64,000 nt of DNA from Ferruginibacter sp. (GCF_028288465.1 NZ_JAQBNR010000011.1:1-64000); one strand, 5' to 3'. Positions 1-9,259 are shown, counted from the first letter of the stretch. Numbers and translations are program-made. The notes: generated by a model from the letters alone, not told the origin.

Positions 1-663
1 CCCAAAGCACTGGCGCTGGTAAATGTCAAGAATTTATAGCAAAGAAATAATGAATACCTGCACAAATATAACATTACAGATGTAGTTGTAAATGTACACC
101 ATTTTGCAGACCAGGTAATTGACGCAATCAAAGCAAACAATGGATGGGGAAGCAAGATAACTATCAGTGATGAAACTGAAGCACTACTGGAAACCGGTGG
201 CGGACTGCTAAAGGCAAAAAACCTGTTATCTGGCAATGAGTCCTTTCTGTCTCTGAATGTAGATATCGTCACCAATCTCGATTTAAATAGACTTATCGCC
301 TTTCACCGGCAATACCACCCGTTGGTTACATTTGGTGTTACAAACAGAAAATCGTCAAGAGTATTGTTATTTGATAAAGACAACCGCCTGCGTGGCTGGC
401 GAAATGTACAGACCGGTGAAGAAAAAGGTCCGCATTTAAATGCGGCCGAAACTGGTTTAAAGGAAATGGCCTATAGTTGCGCAGTAATTTACCAACCCGA
501 AATATTTGATTTAATAAAACAGCAGGGCAAGTTTTCTATCATTGAAACCTACCTCGACCTGGCTGCTGAACACTCCATCCTGGGCTATGATCATAGCGGC
601 GATTTATTGGTGGATGTTGGAAAGCCGGAGAGTGTGGCAGTGGCAGAAAAATTGTTTCTTTAA
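1..663 (+). pseudogene. Nucleotidyltransferase family protein (sugar-1-phosphate NTase), 5'-truncated, with in-frame stop
   Basis: The reading frame runs from the left edge of the window to the stop at 661-663 and encodes the C-terminal part of a COG1208-type nucleotidyltransferase, the group that includes MurNAc-1-P uridylyltransferase and mannose-1-P guanylyltransferase. Recognisable features are NVHHFADQV, the ISDE..LLETGGGL stretch that contacts substrate, and SLNVDIVTNLD, the metal-binding Asp region. A TAG stop at 37-39 interrupts the frame where the family normally has Leu (NLLQRN). Nearby codons also look altered (VNVKN where VNGK is usual). Translation could only restart at the ATG at 322, which would lose the catalytic half. 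This is either a decaying gene or a base-call or assembly problem at the contig end. Confidence 0.6.
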
Positions 664-704
664 GGCGGCCATTACCAATAGTAAAATATTCCTTCGTTCA
701 GCTT

Positions 705-3110
705 TTAATTATCCTTGCTATCCACCGGCGCTCCAAATGTATTGCCTTCTTTTTTTGGCTTGCTTAAGCCCAGGTTATAACGGAAAGTAAGGCCCAGCCT
801 GCGGGTATCATTTACCCTTGATCCGCTGGCATGTACATTTCCCTGGTTGAGTGTAAAGTTGGTATGATTGGTTTGCAGCAAATCATTTACCGATAGAATC
901 ACATTGCCTTTTTTATTCAGCACCGCTTTGTTGATGGAAAAATATAAGCCACCAAAATTATCAAGTTCGTAAAAATTCTGCACCGCTTTGGTGCGCATAA
1001 ATCCCTGTACATTCAATGTAATTGTTTTGGTCGCCTTCAATTCCTGGTACATAAAAAACAACCAGCTGCCGCGTTTGTAATTGAGTGGCTTATTTTGATA
1101 AATGCCATTGTACTCGTTGTAATTGTACTGGGCACCCATGTAAAAAAAATATTTGCCACCGGGCGGCATACCCGCTATAACACGCATATAGGTTTCTTTA
1201 TTTTTACCCAGGTTATCATAGGTGCGGTAGGCAATTTTGGTTACATCATCCTGGTAAGTGACGTTGCTGAAGATGTCATTGGTTTGATTGATCCCTACTG
1301 CAAAAACAGGGAAATCCATGAAGGTTACATTCACTTCATAATTGGTAGTAAACTGCGGCTGTAGTTTCGGGTTGCCCACATCAAACAAATACTGGTCAAT
1401 GTATTTTGGGTAAGGGTTTAGTATTTCATAATATGGCCGTTTGATGCTGCGCCTGTAGATAGCATTGCCCACCAGGTTGCGGCCAAACATCTTAAACAGG
1501 TTATGCCGTAAAAAAACATACGGAAAAAGATCAGTTCTTTTGATGGAAAAAACGGTGTCTTTCGGTATCAGCTGCCGGCCATTGATATCGGTTGTCTCCA
1601 ACCTCAGCCCGGGTTTTAACGTAAAGCCAAAAAACATTTTGGCTACCTGCACATAGGCGGCGCTGACAGTTTCTTTGTATCTAAAGGTATTGGTCTGATA
1701 AAGGTCGGGTTTTGCGGGTCCATTACCGGTTGAATAAAAATAATCAGCGCTGTTATTACTGTTGCTGGCTGTTAATTTAACCCCGGTTTCCAGCGTAATT
1801 GTTGAAGGCAGTTTTAGGATAAGATCAGTTTGTGCTACATAAATATTTTTACCGTTTTTATTTTCACCACTGCCATTTACAACCGGGCTTGCAGGCAAAA
1901 TAAAATTGTTATTGTAGGCCTGTGTATTGTTGTTTTTATAATAATTATAGTCCAATTCTGCGGTCCATTCGCTGCCGGCAGAATCGATTTTATATTTGGC
2001 AGTTATGGTATTGCCAATAAACAGGGCGTCGGTTTTATTGGTAACACCAGAGCGGCTGTTGTTCAACACATCCATTGCCGGTTCCTGGTAAATGGCATTG
2101 CTGTTACTTGCATTGCTGTTGCTGCTGGTATTGGTCAGCCTGATGTCGTAAGCAAGGTCAAATTTTTTTGTTAGCGCCACATCCAGTCCGCCGCCGAAAT
2201 AATTGTTTACAGAAGGGTAGGAAGTGTAGGAATTTTGTGCCAGTAAGGAAGAGTCTGTTTTTATCAAACGGTTTGAAGTAAGCGCTTCATAGTTGTTCCG
2301 TTTGGTATACTGGTAACTGAAATAGCTGTTTACTCTGCCGGTACTTTTGTTAAGATTAAATCCCAGGGTTGCCGTATTATACACACCCTGGAATACCGCT
2401 GCATTTACACTGCCGCTGGTGCCCAGTTTTACTCCCTTTTTTAAAACAATATTTACAATACCGCCGCTGCTGGCAGCATCATATTTTGCCGAAGGATTGC
2501 GTAATATTTCTATTTTGCTTACACTGCCTGCCGGTAAACTTTTTAGTAGAGAAGCAATGTCGGCACTGCTAAGTTTCATTTCGCGGCCATTGATAAAAAT
2601 AGTGGCGGGGCTTGTGCTGCTTAAATACACATTACCATCCTGGTCAATGACTGCTCCAGGTGTTTTCTCCAGGACCTCATACGCATTGCTGCTGCTGTTG
2701 GCCAGTACGGTGGCATCTATAATGGTTTTATCATCTTCCTGTTTTAGTAATTGCTTCCTGGAAATTACTTCTACTCCGGATAATGAGGCAGATTTTTTTA
2801 CAAGCAATATGGGTAATTGTATGGGCAGATCTTTCACAGAAATGCTGGTTTCAATTGCTTCATATCCAACCGCCGATACCTTCAAAAGATAAACTGTAAA
2901 TGGTGACACCCTAAATAAAGCAGTTCCTTTAAGGGATGCAACCTGTGCTGTCAATAAAACCGAATCAGTTAAAGTGTACAGCTGCAATGTGGCGCCTGCC
3001 GCAGGTTCACCTTTAGCGGTGGAGACATTTACCTGCAGGGAAACCTGCTGGGCTGCAGCAACAATAGTGAAAAACAAAAAAGGTATTAAAAAAATTAGTT
3101 TACGTTTCAA
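705..3110 (-). CDS. Outer-membrane beta-barrel receptor with CarboxypepD_reg-like domain (TonB-dependent receptor family)
   Basis: An outer-membrane receptor of about 801 residues. After a signal peptide (MKRKLIFLIPFLFF... ending AAAQQ) comes a carboxypeptidase-regulatory-like beta-sandwich (about residues 22-105), a plug domain (TPGAVIDQDGNVYLSS..., GIVNIVLKKG) and a long aromatic-rich barrel ending in a short extension. This resembles the OMP_b-brl_3 family common in Bacteroidota. The longest open frame begins with GTG at 3152, but that codon lies inside the terminator hairpin of the upstream efflux operon. I therefore place the start at TTG 3108-3110, which gives a normal signal peptide. 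No SusD or transporter gene is adjacent, so the ligand is unknown. Confidence 0.85.
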   Translation of the reverse strand: MKRKLIFLIPFLFFTIVAAAQQVSLQVNVSTAKGEPAAGATLQLYTLTDSVLLTAQVASLKGTALFRVSPFTVYLLKVSAVGYEAIETSISVKDLPIQLPILLVKKSASLSGVEVISRKQLLKQEDDKTIIDATVLANSSSNAYEVLEKTPGAVIDQDGNVYLSSTSPATIFINGREMKLSSADIASLLKSLPAGSVSKIEILRNPSAKYDAASSGGIVNIVLKKGVKLGTSGSVNAAVFQGVYNTATLGFNLNKSTGRVNSYFSYQYTKRNNYEALTSNRLIKTDSSLLAQNSYTSYPSVNNYFGGGLDVALTKKFDLAYDIRLTNTSSNSNASNSNAIYQEPAMDVLNNSRSGVTNKTDALFIGNTITAKYKIDSAGSEWTAELDYNYYKNNNTQAYNNNFILPASPVVNGSGENKNGKNIYVAQTDLILKLPSTITLETGVKLTASNSNNSADYFYSTGNGPAKPDLYQTNTFRYKETVSAAYVQVAKMFFGFTLKPGLRLETTDINGRQLIPKDTVFSIKRTDLFPYVFLRHNLFKMFGRNLVGNAIYRRSIKRPYYEILNPYPKYIDQYLFDVGNPKLQPQFTTNYEVNVTFMDFPVFAVGINQTNDIFSNVTYQDDVTKIAYRTYDNLGKNKETYMRVIAGMPPGGKYFFYMGAQYNYNEYNGIYQNKPLNYKRGSWLFFMYQELKATKTITLNVQGFMRTKAVQNFYELDNFGGLYFSINKAVLNKKGNVILSVNDLLQTNHTNFTLNQGNVHASGSRVNDTRRLGLTFRYNLGLSKPKKEGNTFGAPVDSKDN

Positions 3111-3138
3111 AACAGGGATGATTAAAACAGGGTGATTA

Positions 3139-3180
3139 AAACAAAAATGCACAACTTTTCATTTTTTGAAAAGTTGTGCA
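3139..3180 (-). terminator. Rho-independent terminator after the efflux operon
   Basis: A perfect 13-bp stem (TGCACAACTTTTC / GAAAAGTTGTGCA, arms 3148-3160 and 3168-3180) with a 7-nt loop. On the minus strand it is followed by TTTTTGTTTT. It sits just downstream of the HlyD-family gene and overlaps the first codon of the longest frame of the next gene. Confidence 0.8.
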
Positions 3181-3212
3181 ATGCAATGTATTACAAAAAT
3201 TAAATCCGGCGA

Positions 3213-4559
3213 TTATTTTTTAGGCGTAAACAGCTCCTTTTTATCTACCACTTTCACTTTATCTTTTTCCTTGAGGGTTTTGCTTACAATATCATAAGGG
3301 CCGGTAATTACTTCCTCTCCTTCGGTAAGGCCTTCCGTTACTTCAATGAAATTAATATCCTGTATAGACGTTTTTACTTTTTTCTTACTTACAGATCCAT
3401 CCTTGTTTAAAATAAATACAACCACCTCCAGGTCATCCATATTAACAGTTGGCTCCTGTCCGTCTACGGGCTTTTTAACGGCTTTGGTGCTGTCATTTTT
3501 TTCACGTGTGGTTACCGCATTGATCGGTACGCTTAGTACATTGACATGCGTTTTGGTTTGAATGTCCGCACTGGCGCTCATTCCCGGGCGGAATGGATAG
3601 CTTGACTTACCCAGCAGATCGGGATAACTTTCCGGCAGCAAACGAATGTATACTTTGTAATTGGTTACATCGGTACTGGTGTTGGCAAGAGCGCTTTGTG
3701 TACTGGCGCCGTTGTTACTGCTGGCTATCTGTGTAACAATGCCTTTGAACTTTCTGTCTGTATAAGCATCTACGGTTACAATGGCACTATCTCCCAACAC
3801 TACTTTAGGCACATCACTTTCACCAACATCTACCCTGATTTCAATTTTGCTCATATCCGCAATACGCAGCATTTCTGTACCCGCCATCATATTACTTCCC
3901 ACTACACGTTCGCCTTTTTTCACACTCAGCAAACTTACCACGCCATTCATGGGCGCCAGCAGGGCGGTGCGGCTTAAATCTTTATTGGCTTTGGCCAGGT
4001 TGCTTTGCGCAGCCTGTACTGCAGCCTGTCCGCCGCGGATACCCTGTTTAGCGGCATTATAATTGGCAACGGCTGCTTTATAGGCAGCATCTGCCACATT
4101 AAATTCGTTGGGGCTGATTACCTTATCATCATACAACCTCTTTTGCATGTTGTAGGTTTTTTCTGTTTGGTCTACCTGGGCTTTCAACGCATCCAGCGCA
4201 GCCTGCGAGTTGGCTACCTGTGCCTGGCTTTGTGCTACGCCACTGGCGGCCTGGTTGGCCTGGATGCTGTAAATGTCCGCAAAAATGCGGGCCAGTATCT
4301 GTCCTTTTTTTACGCTGTCGCCTTCCTGCACGGTTAGTTCGGTAATTTCGCCACTTACATCCGGACTTACTTTTACTTCAATTTCCGGGTATACTTTACC
4401 GCTGGCATTTACAATTTCCGTGATGGTGCGTTTCTGCACTTTTTCCATGGTAACTTTTATTCCCTCTTCCTTACCAAAAATGCCGGCCGCTTTAAGACCG
4501 CCCAATAATACCACTAAACCGATCACGCCAAAAAGAATCCATTTTACAGTTTTGCTCAT
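3213..4559 (-). CDS. Efflux periplasmic adaptor subunit (HlyD/MacA-like membrane-fusion protein)
   Basis: A 448-residue adaptor bridging an inner-membrane pump and a TolC channel. Residues 7-25 form the N-terminal membrane anchor. A split lipoyl domain follows (VKVSPDVSGEITELTVQEGD near residue 65 and APMNGVVSLLSVKKGERV near residue 205), separated by an Ala/Gln-rich alpha-helical hairpin (about 95-195). Beta-barrel and membrane-proximal domains come next. The gene lies downstream of the TolC gene on the same strand with a 271-bp gap. Neither an ABC (MacB) nor an RND pump gene is present next to them, which is unusual because MacA-type adaptors normally sit beside their pump. Substrate unknown. 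Confidence 0.88.
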   Translation of the reverse strand: MSKTVKWILFGVIGLVVLLGGLKAAGIFGKEEGIKVTMEKVQKRTITEIVNASGKVYPEIEVKVSPDVSGEITELTVQEGDSVKKGQILARIFADIYSIQANQAASGVAQSQAQVANSQAALDALKAQVDQTEKTYNMQKRLYDDKVISPNEFNVADAAYKAAVANYNAAKQGIRGGQAAVQAAQSNLAKANKDLSRTALLAPMNGVVSLLSVKKGERVVGSNMMAGTEMLRIADMSKIEIRVDVGESDVPKVVLGDSAIVTVDAYTDRKFKGIVTQIASSNNGASTQSALANTSTDVTNYKVYIRLLPESYPDLLGKSSYPFRPGMSASADIQTKTHVNVLSVPINAVTTREKNDSTKAVKKPVDGQEPTVNMDDLEVVVFILNKDGSVSKKKVKTSIQDINFIEVTEGLTEGEEVITGPYDIVSKTLKEKDKVKVVDKKELFTPKK

Positions 4560-4812
4560 GTTAATTAGTTTTATCCCGGTTGTTTATTGCAACTGAAGAT
4601 GAGATTATATTATCGATTGAATGATTTCAGCTCTTAATTATAGTGCTAAGTAAAATCATTTCATTTAAAAAAAGTAATTATTGTCCGGGCTGTTATAGCA
4701 ATGGGCAACATCGTTGTGTCACTCCCTTTTGCCGCATACTTATAATCGGCCCTAACAAAAACCAGGTATATGCTTAACCTGAAGGCGTGAACAACCAGCA
4801 ACAGGTTTGCAT

Positions 4813-4828
4813 CGCTTAAATTTAAGCG
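4813..4828. repeat. 16-bp perfect palindrome after the TolC gene
   Basis: CGCTTAAATTTAAGCG is self-complementary and lies 2 bp past the stop codon of the TolC gene. It could be a weak terminator stem or a protein-binding site. There is no T-run of note on the minus strand. Confidence 0.35.
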
Positions 4829-4830
4829 CC

Positions 4831-6267
4831 TTATAACTTGATACCCTGCCCGCGGTAAAACTCCAGTACTTTCATTTTAAATACAAAATCATACTGGTTC
4901 AACACGGCCTGCAGTTTGGCCCTGAACAAATTGTTTTGTTGCGTAATTAATTCAAAGGTTCCCAGCATACCCACTTCATATCTCTTTTGCGCATAATCGT
5001 AAGTGCGTTGCGAAGCCGCTACACTTTTCTGGCTGGCATTGAATTTTTCCAATGCTACGGTGGCTGCATTGTACGCCTGGTAAATATCCTGCTTAATACT
5101 TAAATTATCTGACTGCTGTTGTAATTCAGCAGATTTAATATTTAATTTACTACGTCGGTAGTTGGTGCGTAGTTGTCCGGCACTAAAAATGGGCACACTC
5201 ATACTTAACCCTATCTGCTGACGAAAGTTATTATCTATCTGCGTAAAAAAAGGCGTTCCTTTTTTACCTACAATGCTGTAATCCGGCGAACTCACTTTAT
5301 ATACAGTACCATTTACATCTATTTGCGGGCTCAACGGGTTATTGCTATAAGTTCCGGTGGGAGCATAGATGGAAGATTTTGCATTAATGTAGTTACTGCT
5401 TAAACCGCCAAACAATGAAAACGTAGGATACATATTGCCTCTTGCAGCTTCGGCTGCTTTTTGAGCAGCTTTTAATTTAAACTCATTTACCCTTTGTTGT
5501 GGCAGGTTTTTAATCGCCAGTTCATATACCGCGTCGGGTTGCAGGTCGGCTATCTTTTCTAATGGTATCAATTCTACCGGGGGTACAGCCACGTCAAAAG
5601 GTTGTGCTGCATCCATATTCAGAACCGACTTTAATACAAGAGTAGCCTGTACTACGTTTCCCCTGGCGCTGATATAGTTGGCACTATCCACCGCTTCCTG
5701 CGCTTCCAGTTCCGATGCATTTAATTCCGGTAACGAGCCTGCATCTACCAGTTTGCGTGTATTGGCCAGTTGCGCCTGCGTTTGTTTTAATTGTACCTGC
5801 GCAATATTCTCCTGTTCGCGGGTTAACAATATCTGCAGATAATCGTTGGCTACGGTCAAAGAGATATCATTCTTTAATTTGTCAACAGATGCCTTGGAAG
5901 CTTCATACTGCCATTGGTTGCTTAAAATGGTATTCTTTTTACTAAACCAATTAAATATATCGGCACTTGTCTGTAACTGCAGCCCAGCATTCAGATAAGT
6001 TTGCGTGATAAGGCTAAAGGAAGTAGGATCCTGGTTACGACCACTGTTAACGCTGGTACTGGCGTTGAAGTTGGCGTTGGGATACAATGCCAGCTTACTT
6101 TGTTTGTAAGCAAGTTCGGTAATGGCAGCCTGTACTTCCGATTGTTTAATACTGATATTATTGGCCACAGCGTAATCTACAATTTTACGCAGGTCCCATT
6201 TTTCCTGTGCATGGATAGAGGTGCAAAAACAGGTAATGGCTATAAGGGTGTAACTAATGTATCGCAT
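4831..6267 (-). CDS. TolC family outer-membrane efflux protein
   Basis: A 478-residue outer-membrane channel protein. The start chosen is ATG 6265-6267, which gives a clean signal peptide (MRYISYTLIAITCFC...IHAQ). The open frame extends to 6426, but the extra 53 residues look non-coding and a promoter lies in that stretch. Two OEP repeats are visible, beginning near WDLRKIVDYAVANN and in the second half (SMSVPIFSAGQLRTN..., ending AKRYEVGMLGTFELITQQN). The last part carries the usual long helices. It is followed by the HlyD-family adaptor, so the two form an efflux pair; the pump itself is not in the window. Confidence 0.9.
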   Translation of the reverse strand: MRYISYTLIAITCFCTSIHAQEKWDLRKIVDYAVANNISIKQSEVQAAITELAYKQSKLALYPNANFNASTSVNSGRNQDPTSFSLITQTYLNAGLQLQTSADIFNWFSKKNTILSNQWQYEASKASVDKLKNDISLTVANDYLQILLTREQENIAQVQLKQTQAQLANTRKLVDAGSLPELNASELEAQEAVDSANYISARGNVVQATLVLKSVLNMDAAQPFDVAVPPVELIPLEKIADLQPDAVYELAIKNLPQQRVNEFKLKAAQKAAEAARGNMYPTFSLFGGLSSNYINAKSSIYAPTGTYSNNPLSPQIDVNGTVYKVSSPDYSIVGKKGTPFFTQIDNNFRQQIGLSMSVPIFSAGQLRTNYRRSKLNIKSAELQQQSDNLSIKQDIYQAYNAATVALEKFNASQKSVAASQRTYDYAQKRYEVGMLGTFELITQQNNLFRAKLQAVLNQYDFVFKMKVLEFYRGQGIKL

Positions 6268-6570
6268 ATTCCAAAAATATAACTTCCTGTTGTAACGCAA
6301 CACATCCATTATTATAAACGGTAAAAAACCAACAAAAAAGGCAGGTGTGCAAATGAACAGTGTTTTAAAAGCCAGTGTTGACACTAGTTTAATTGTCCAA
6401 CCTGCATTTCCAAATGCGGCGGGCATATTAATCTTTGCAAATTAATTTCTTTAGCAACGGCCTGGTTTGGGTTAGTAAACTGGGTAATAGTGCAACTTGC
6501 GATGGCTACCGGTTTATAAACAGCCGGGGTGCTGACAAGGAATTGTGAGGGTTTTTTCGAACGGCCTGGT
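6268..6570. other. Intergenic region between PLP enzyme and TolC genes
   Basis: About 300 bp without a convincing gene. It carries the TolC promoter at its left end and a short AT-rich near-repeat (ATTAAT on both sides of CTTTGCAA, near 6426-6445). No clear terminator for either gene is seen. Confidence 0.4.
6272..6300 (-). promoter_or_regulatory. Bacteroidota-type promoter of the TolC gene
   Basis: On the minus strand a TTG (6298-6300), 18 nt of spacer and TATTTTTG (6272-6279) match the TTTG / TAnnTTTG consensus. The -7 box ends only 4 nt before the ATG, so the transcript would have almost no leader if this promoter is used. Confidence 0.5.
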
Positions 6571-7737
6571 TTACTGCCCCATCATTCCGAATCCCCGCTC
6601 CAAATCCTTGATTATATAGTCAGCTTCTTCCAACCCAACATATAAGCGCAGCGACCTGTGCTCTTTATGCTGCGGATTAAAGGCAGAAGCCGGCAGCCCC
6701 GAGCATTTTGGTATGATAAGGCTTTCATGTCCACCCCAGCTTACGGCCATTAATATGTGTTGCAGGCTGTTGCAAAACTGTTCTATTTGTTCAACTTTAT
6801 CTGCTTTAATAATAAAAGTAAGCAAACCACAGGCACCTTCCATTTGTTGTTTGGCCAATGCATATTGCGGAAAGGCTTCATCAAAAGGAAATAATACTTC
6901 TTCTACTTTATCATGCCCTTTTAGATAGTCAATTACCCTGGCAGTGGTTTGCGTAATGTGTTGCAGGCGCATGGGCAGGGTACGTAAGCCGCGTATTAGT
7001 AACCAGGCATTAAAAGGGGAGATGCCGCTGCCAATATTCATGTATTCTGAATTGAAAATTCGCGTAATCATCCCGGCACTGCCGCTTAATACTCCGGCAA
7101 CGGTATCACTGTGGCCGCCAATGTATTTGGTTGCTGATTGAAGCGTAAGGTCAATGCCAAATTCAATTGGCCGCTGATAGATGGGTGTGCAATAACTGTT
7201 GTCAATAATGGTAACAATATCTTCTGCCTTTGCCAGTTCAGCTACTGCTTTTAAATCCTGTATGGCATAGTCCCAGCTGTTCGGACTTTCCAAATAAATT
7301 ACTGTCGTATTCGGCAGAATGGCCCGTTCAAAATTTTCAATATCCCGGCCGTCAACATAAGTTGTAGTTACACCAAAACGCGGTAAAATTTCATTGAACA
7401 TTTTTTGTGCCCAGGTATACGGCTTTCTAACAGACACAATATGATCGCCACTTTTTACATTGGCCAGTACCGCTGCGAAGATGGCTGCTGCGCCGCTGTT
7501 AAACACGAGGCAATCTTCCGCTCCATCCAGGGCAGCTAATTTTTTTCTTAAAATATCAACGGTGGGGTTGAGTCCCCTGCTGTACAGATAAGTAGAATAT
7601 TCATCTGCAAAAGCGCCCCTCATATCATCTACTGTTTTAAACGCAAAATTGCTGCTCTGTATAATGGGCGGTGCGATGGCGTTAAAATAATTTTCTCTGT
7701 CTTCGGCCAGTTCGTTGATGATGTAAGAAATATCCAT
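6571..7737 (-). CDS. Cys/Met-metabolism PLP-dependent enzyme (cystathionine lyase/gamma-synthase family)
   Basis: A 388-residue fold-type I PLP enzyme of the trans-sulfuration family, near the usual 380-400 residues. Visible motifs are YSRGLNPT (about 52-59, phosphate and substrate contacts), the glycine-rich NSGAAAIFA stretch, the Asp of IIDNSY and the Schiff-base lysine in SATKYIGGHSD (Lys204). The family includes cystathionine beta- and gamma-lyases, gamma-synthase and methionine gamma-lyase; sequence reading alone cannot choose between them. The gene is 18 bp downstream of an amino-acid permease on the same strand, which suggests uptake and breakdown of a sulfur amino acid. Confidence 0.9.
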   Translation of the reverse strand: MDISYIINELAEDRENYFNAIAPPIIQSSNFAFKTVDDMRGAFADEYSTYLYSRGLNPTVDILRKKLAALDGAEDCLVFNSGAAAIFAAVLANVKSGDHIVSVRKPYTWAQKMFNEILPRFGVTTTYVDGRDIENFERAILPNTTVIYLESPNSWDYAIQDLKAVAELAKAEDIVTIIDNSYCTPIYQRPIEFGIDLTLQSATKYIGGHSDTVAGVLSGSAGMITRIFNSEYMNIGSGISPFNAWLLIRGLRTLPMRLQHITQTTARVIDYLKGHDKVEEVLFPFDEAFPQYALAKQQMEGACGLLTFIIKADKVEQIEQFCNSLQHILMAVSWGGHESLIIPKCSGLPASAFNPQHKEHRSLRLYVGLEEADYIIKDLERGFGMMGQ

Positions 7738-7755
7738 TGGTGAAATTTTATAGCG

Positions 7756-9147
7756 TTAATTTTTATTCTTTTTTAAAGCGGTCAATACAAAATACAAGGC
7801 GGTAAAAACCGCCATTACTGAAAGACCTATAGCCGCTGCATAGCCATTCTTTTTATAATCCAGCGCAATACTGATGGCAACAAATGAATAGGCAATGATA
7901 AAGATAACCGGCATCAGCGGAAACAGTTTCATTTTATAAATACCGGTATCATCCAGGTGCTTTGTCTTCTTTCTTAAAATAAAAATAGTGGCGGCAGAAA
8001 GTACCATCCCAAAGCAATCTAAAAAAATAGTAAAGCTTAATATTTTATCAAATGCCTTTGCCCAAAAAATAATGATGATGCAAATAGCAGCAAATACAGA
8101 AAGCGAAATGGTAAGTACATCTGTTTTTGCATTGCGGTGTTTAAATACGGGTGGCAGAATGTTATCTTCGCTCATGGCATACATTACCCTTGGGTTACTC
8201 ATCAGCAAAACATTTACATAAGCCAGTACGCTCAAAAATAAAAAGCCCGACAATATTCTTTCTGCATTAACGCCAAAAATTTTTGAGGCCATAATGGCCG
8301 CGATATTGGTGGTGGTTTCCTGGTGCAGGGTATTAAAGCCAATTACTTTTATGTAAGCGTAGTTAATGGTAAGGTATAATGATACAATAATTGCAATGCC
8401 TAAAAAAATGCCACGGGGTATATTTGTTGCAGGCTTGTCAACCTCTGCACCAAAATTGATGGTCTGCTGGTAACCGCCATAGGTAAAGCTTACAGCAACC
8501 AGCCCGATGCCAAATGCTTTTATATACTCCTGAAAAGTTGGGGAGATTGTCGAAGGGCTGATAAACTGACTTGCTGCATGGTTATCTGCAAAAAACAATG
8601 GTGCAATTAATAGCAATATTAAAATGATCTTGATTACCGTTAGTACATTTTGTGTTTTAGCACTCATCTTTAAGCCGGCAAGATTTACAAAATAAAAAAG
8701 TACAATTGCTGTAATGGCAATGGTGATATGGATGTTCCCGATATAATTTACATTGGCAGGAATGTCCATCCAGTTCATATCTTTTGAAAGCGGTATAAAA
8801 ATGCCCGTGATGTATTCTCCGCCAACCAACGCCACCGCTGCCAATGAGGCCGCATTGCTGACTAAGATTACACAGTTAATGGCAAACGCGACAGATGGAT
8901 GATAAGCGTAAGAGAAAATCTTATAGTATGCCCCGGTTACAGGCAGGCGGCTGCCGATTTCGGCATAGGTTAGTGCGCCACACAAGGCTACTATTCCGCC
9001 GGCCACCCAGGCTGTAAAAAATAAAAAAGTATCAGGTGATGCTTTGGCTACATTGGCCGGCGTACGAAAAATGCCCATGCCAATAACCAGGCTCACTACA
9101 ATCATGGTAAAATCAAAAAGGGTAAGCTTATTGGTTTTTGATGTCAT
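7756..9147 (-). CDS. APC-family amino-acid permease
   Basis: A 463-residue inner-membrane permease with about 12 hydrophobic segments. The first helix carries the APC motif around IGMGIFRTPANVA, where the unwound GxG segment binds the amino acid. SFTYGGYQQTINFGAEVDKPATNIPRG marks the conserved helix 6 to loop region. It resembles the LAT/YkbA branch of exchangers. It is the first gene of a two-gene operon with the Cys/Met PLP enzyme, so a sulfur-containing or related amino acid is a reasonable guess for the substrate. Confidence 0.9.
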   Translation of the reverse strand: MTSKTNKLTLFDFTMIVVSLVIGMGIFRTPANVAKASPDTFLFFTAWVAGGIVALCGALTYAEIGSRLPVTGAYYKIFSYAYHPSVAFAINCVILVSNAASLAAVALVGGEYITGIFIPLSKDMNWMDIPANVNYIGNIHITIAITAIVLFYFVNLAGLKMSAKTQNVLTVIKIILILLLIAPLFFADNHAASQFISPSTISPTFQEYIKAFGIGLVAVSFTYGGYQQTINFGAEVDKPATNIPRGIFLGIAIIVSLYLTINYAYIKVIGFNTLHQETTTNIAAIMASKIFGVNAERILSGFLFLSVLAYVNVLLMSNPRVMYAMSEDNILPPVFKHRNAKTDVLTISLSVFAAICIIIIFWAKAFDKILSFTIFLDCFGMVLSAATIFILRKKTKHLDDTGIYKMKLFPLMPVIFIIAYSFVAISIALDYKKNGYAAAIGLSVMAVFTALYFVLTALKKNKN

Positions 9148-9202
9148 GCTTTGAAGATACTGAAAGCTGATTATAAATTATCGGTACAGAAAAAAATACA
9201 AG

Positions 9203-9234
9203 TTTTATTTTATGACTGGCCTCATAAAATAAAA
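9203..9234. promoter_or_regulatory. 13-bp perfect inverted repeat, candidate operator
   Basis: TTTTATTTTATGA (9203-9215), loop CTGGCC, then TCATAAAATAAAA (9222-9234). It lies between divergent genes and ends 12 bp before the -7 box of the plus-strand gene, where a repressor or activator would bind. The hairpin lacks the G/C content of a terminator. Confidence 0.5.
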
Positions 9235-9246
9235 TGGAGATAGCCT

Positions 9247-9254
9247 TATTTTTG
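9247..9254 (+). promoter_or_regulatory. -7 promoter box TATTTTTG
   Basis: An exact TAnnTTTG match 5 nt before the ATG at 9260. No good TTTG box is seen at the usual distance, which would suit an activator-dependent promoter using the adjacent inverted repeat. Confidence 0.45.
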
Positions 9255-9259
9255 CATGC

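Noticed and set aside
6268..6426. N-terminal extension of the TolC protein to 531 residues
   Set aside because: The extension would precede the signal peptide and contains the promoter; ATG 6265-6267 gives a normal exported protein.
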